A DNA stretch of 14,812 bases from an uncultured Collinsella sp. (GTDB lineage Bacteria > Actinomycetota > Coriobacteriia > Coriobacteriales > Coriobacteriaceae). The DNA lies in NCBI GenBank assembly GCA_900547345.1, contig URGG01000048.1, forward strand, positions 1 through 14,812, read 5' to 3'. The translations under genes were made by a program, and so were the position numbers. Position 1 is the stretch's first letter; every line of letters starts with the position of its first letter. Below, one piece after another: positions 14,712 to 14,812 of this stretch. Under the pieces are notes generated by a model. The model saw only the letters and a program-made list of their open reading frames with translations, had not been told where the DNA came from and did no database searches.

Positions 14712-14812
14712 TTAGCCCAGCAGGTCGATGACGTTAAAGCCGGCGTTGCTCTTGGCGATGACGTCTCGGCCGCCCAAGACGCCGGGGGGGGGCCCCGCCG
14801 GGCGGCGATCGA
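14712..14812 (-). CDS. C-terminal end of an unidentified protein, cut by the right edge
   Basis: A minus-strand frame runs from the edge to a TAA at 14712-14714. It encodes a GC-rich, ordinary-looking tail with GGRDVIAKSNAGFNVIDLLG and is followed by a strong terminator, which is what a true gene end would look like. Only about 33 residues are present and I do not recognise the family. The outer part crosses a run of nine Gs (14784-14792), read as consecutive prolines, which may be a sequencing error, so the frame beyond it is uncertain. Confidence 0.5.
   Translation of the reverse strand, partial: DRRPAGPPPGVLGGRDVIAKSNAGFNVIDLLG

Noticed and set aside
1..14812. CRISPR array, tRNA or rRNA genes, insertion-sequence transposase, integrase, relaxase
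   Set aside because: I looked for regular repeats, tRNA-like cloverleaf ends and the corresponding protein motifs and found none in the window. Missing relaxase and integrase genes probably lie beyond the left edge.

Overview
The window looks like Coriobacteriia DNA, most likely Collinsella or a close relative. The basis is GC-rich codon use with strong third-position G/C bias, the ldh/metA/5-FCL housekeeping genes, and a Gram-positive style conjugation module. The genus is inferred from general character, not from a database match. The window has two parts: a mobile, conjugative region (about 1 to 11,800) and ordinary chromosome (about 11,850 to 14,812).

Conjugative region (all genes on the minus strand, so transcription runs right to left): a ComM-like protein with a ruined ATPase site (11632-9719), an unrecognised 294-aa soluble protein (9621-8737), a DnaQ-type 3'-5' exonuclease (8722-8114), a PcfB/DUF3801 coupling accessory protein (7993-6923), the VirD4/TraG coupling ATPase (6919-4946), a Maff2/VirB2-like two-helix protein (4902-4684), a VirB6/TrbL-like channel protein (4684-3080), a PrgI-family membrane protein (3066-2596) and a VirB4/TraE-type ATPase (2599 to beyond the left edge). 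Spacing is tight, with TAATG and ATGA overlaps, as in one transfer operon. The last four proteins would build the mating channel, VirD4 with PcfB would feed DNA to it, and the exonuclease and ComM-like protein suggest extra DNA handling on the same transcript set. No relaxase, integrase, oriT or cargo is visible, so those parts probably lie beyond the left edge.

A 17-bp sequence occurs twice, identically, 65 and 69 nt upstream of the start codons of the ComM-like gene and the 294-aa gene. Its core is GAAC-N4-GTTC, the form of a Gram-positive LexA (SOS) box. It may mark two co-regulated promoters, or the repeats may be recombination sites flanking the ComM-like gene.

Chromosomal part: an L-lactate/2-hydroxyacid dehydrogenase on the minus strand (12809-11778) whose last 23 codons are AT-rich and unlike the rest, suggesting that the element joins the chromosome at the 3' end of this gene. 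Then metA on the plus strand (13020-13946) with the Cys-His-Glu triad and the glutamate at position 111 linked to acetyl-CoA use, a convergent 5-formyltetrahydrofolate cyclo-ligase (14577-13981), a strong hairpin terminator (14658-14701) and the C-terminal end of an unidentified gene at the right edge. The right edge has a 9-G run and may be a poor-quality contig end.
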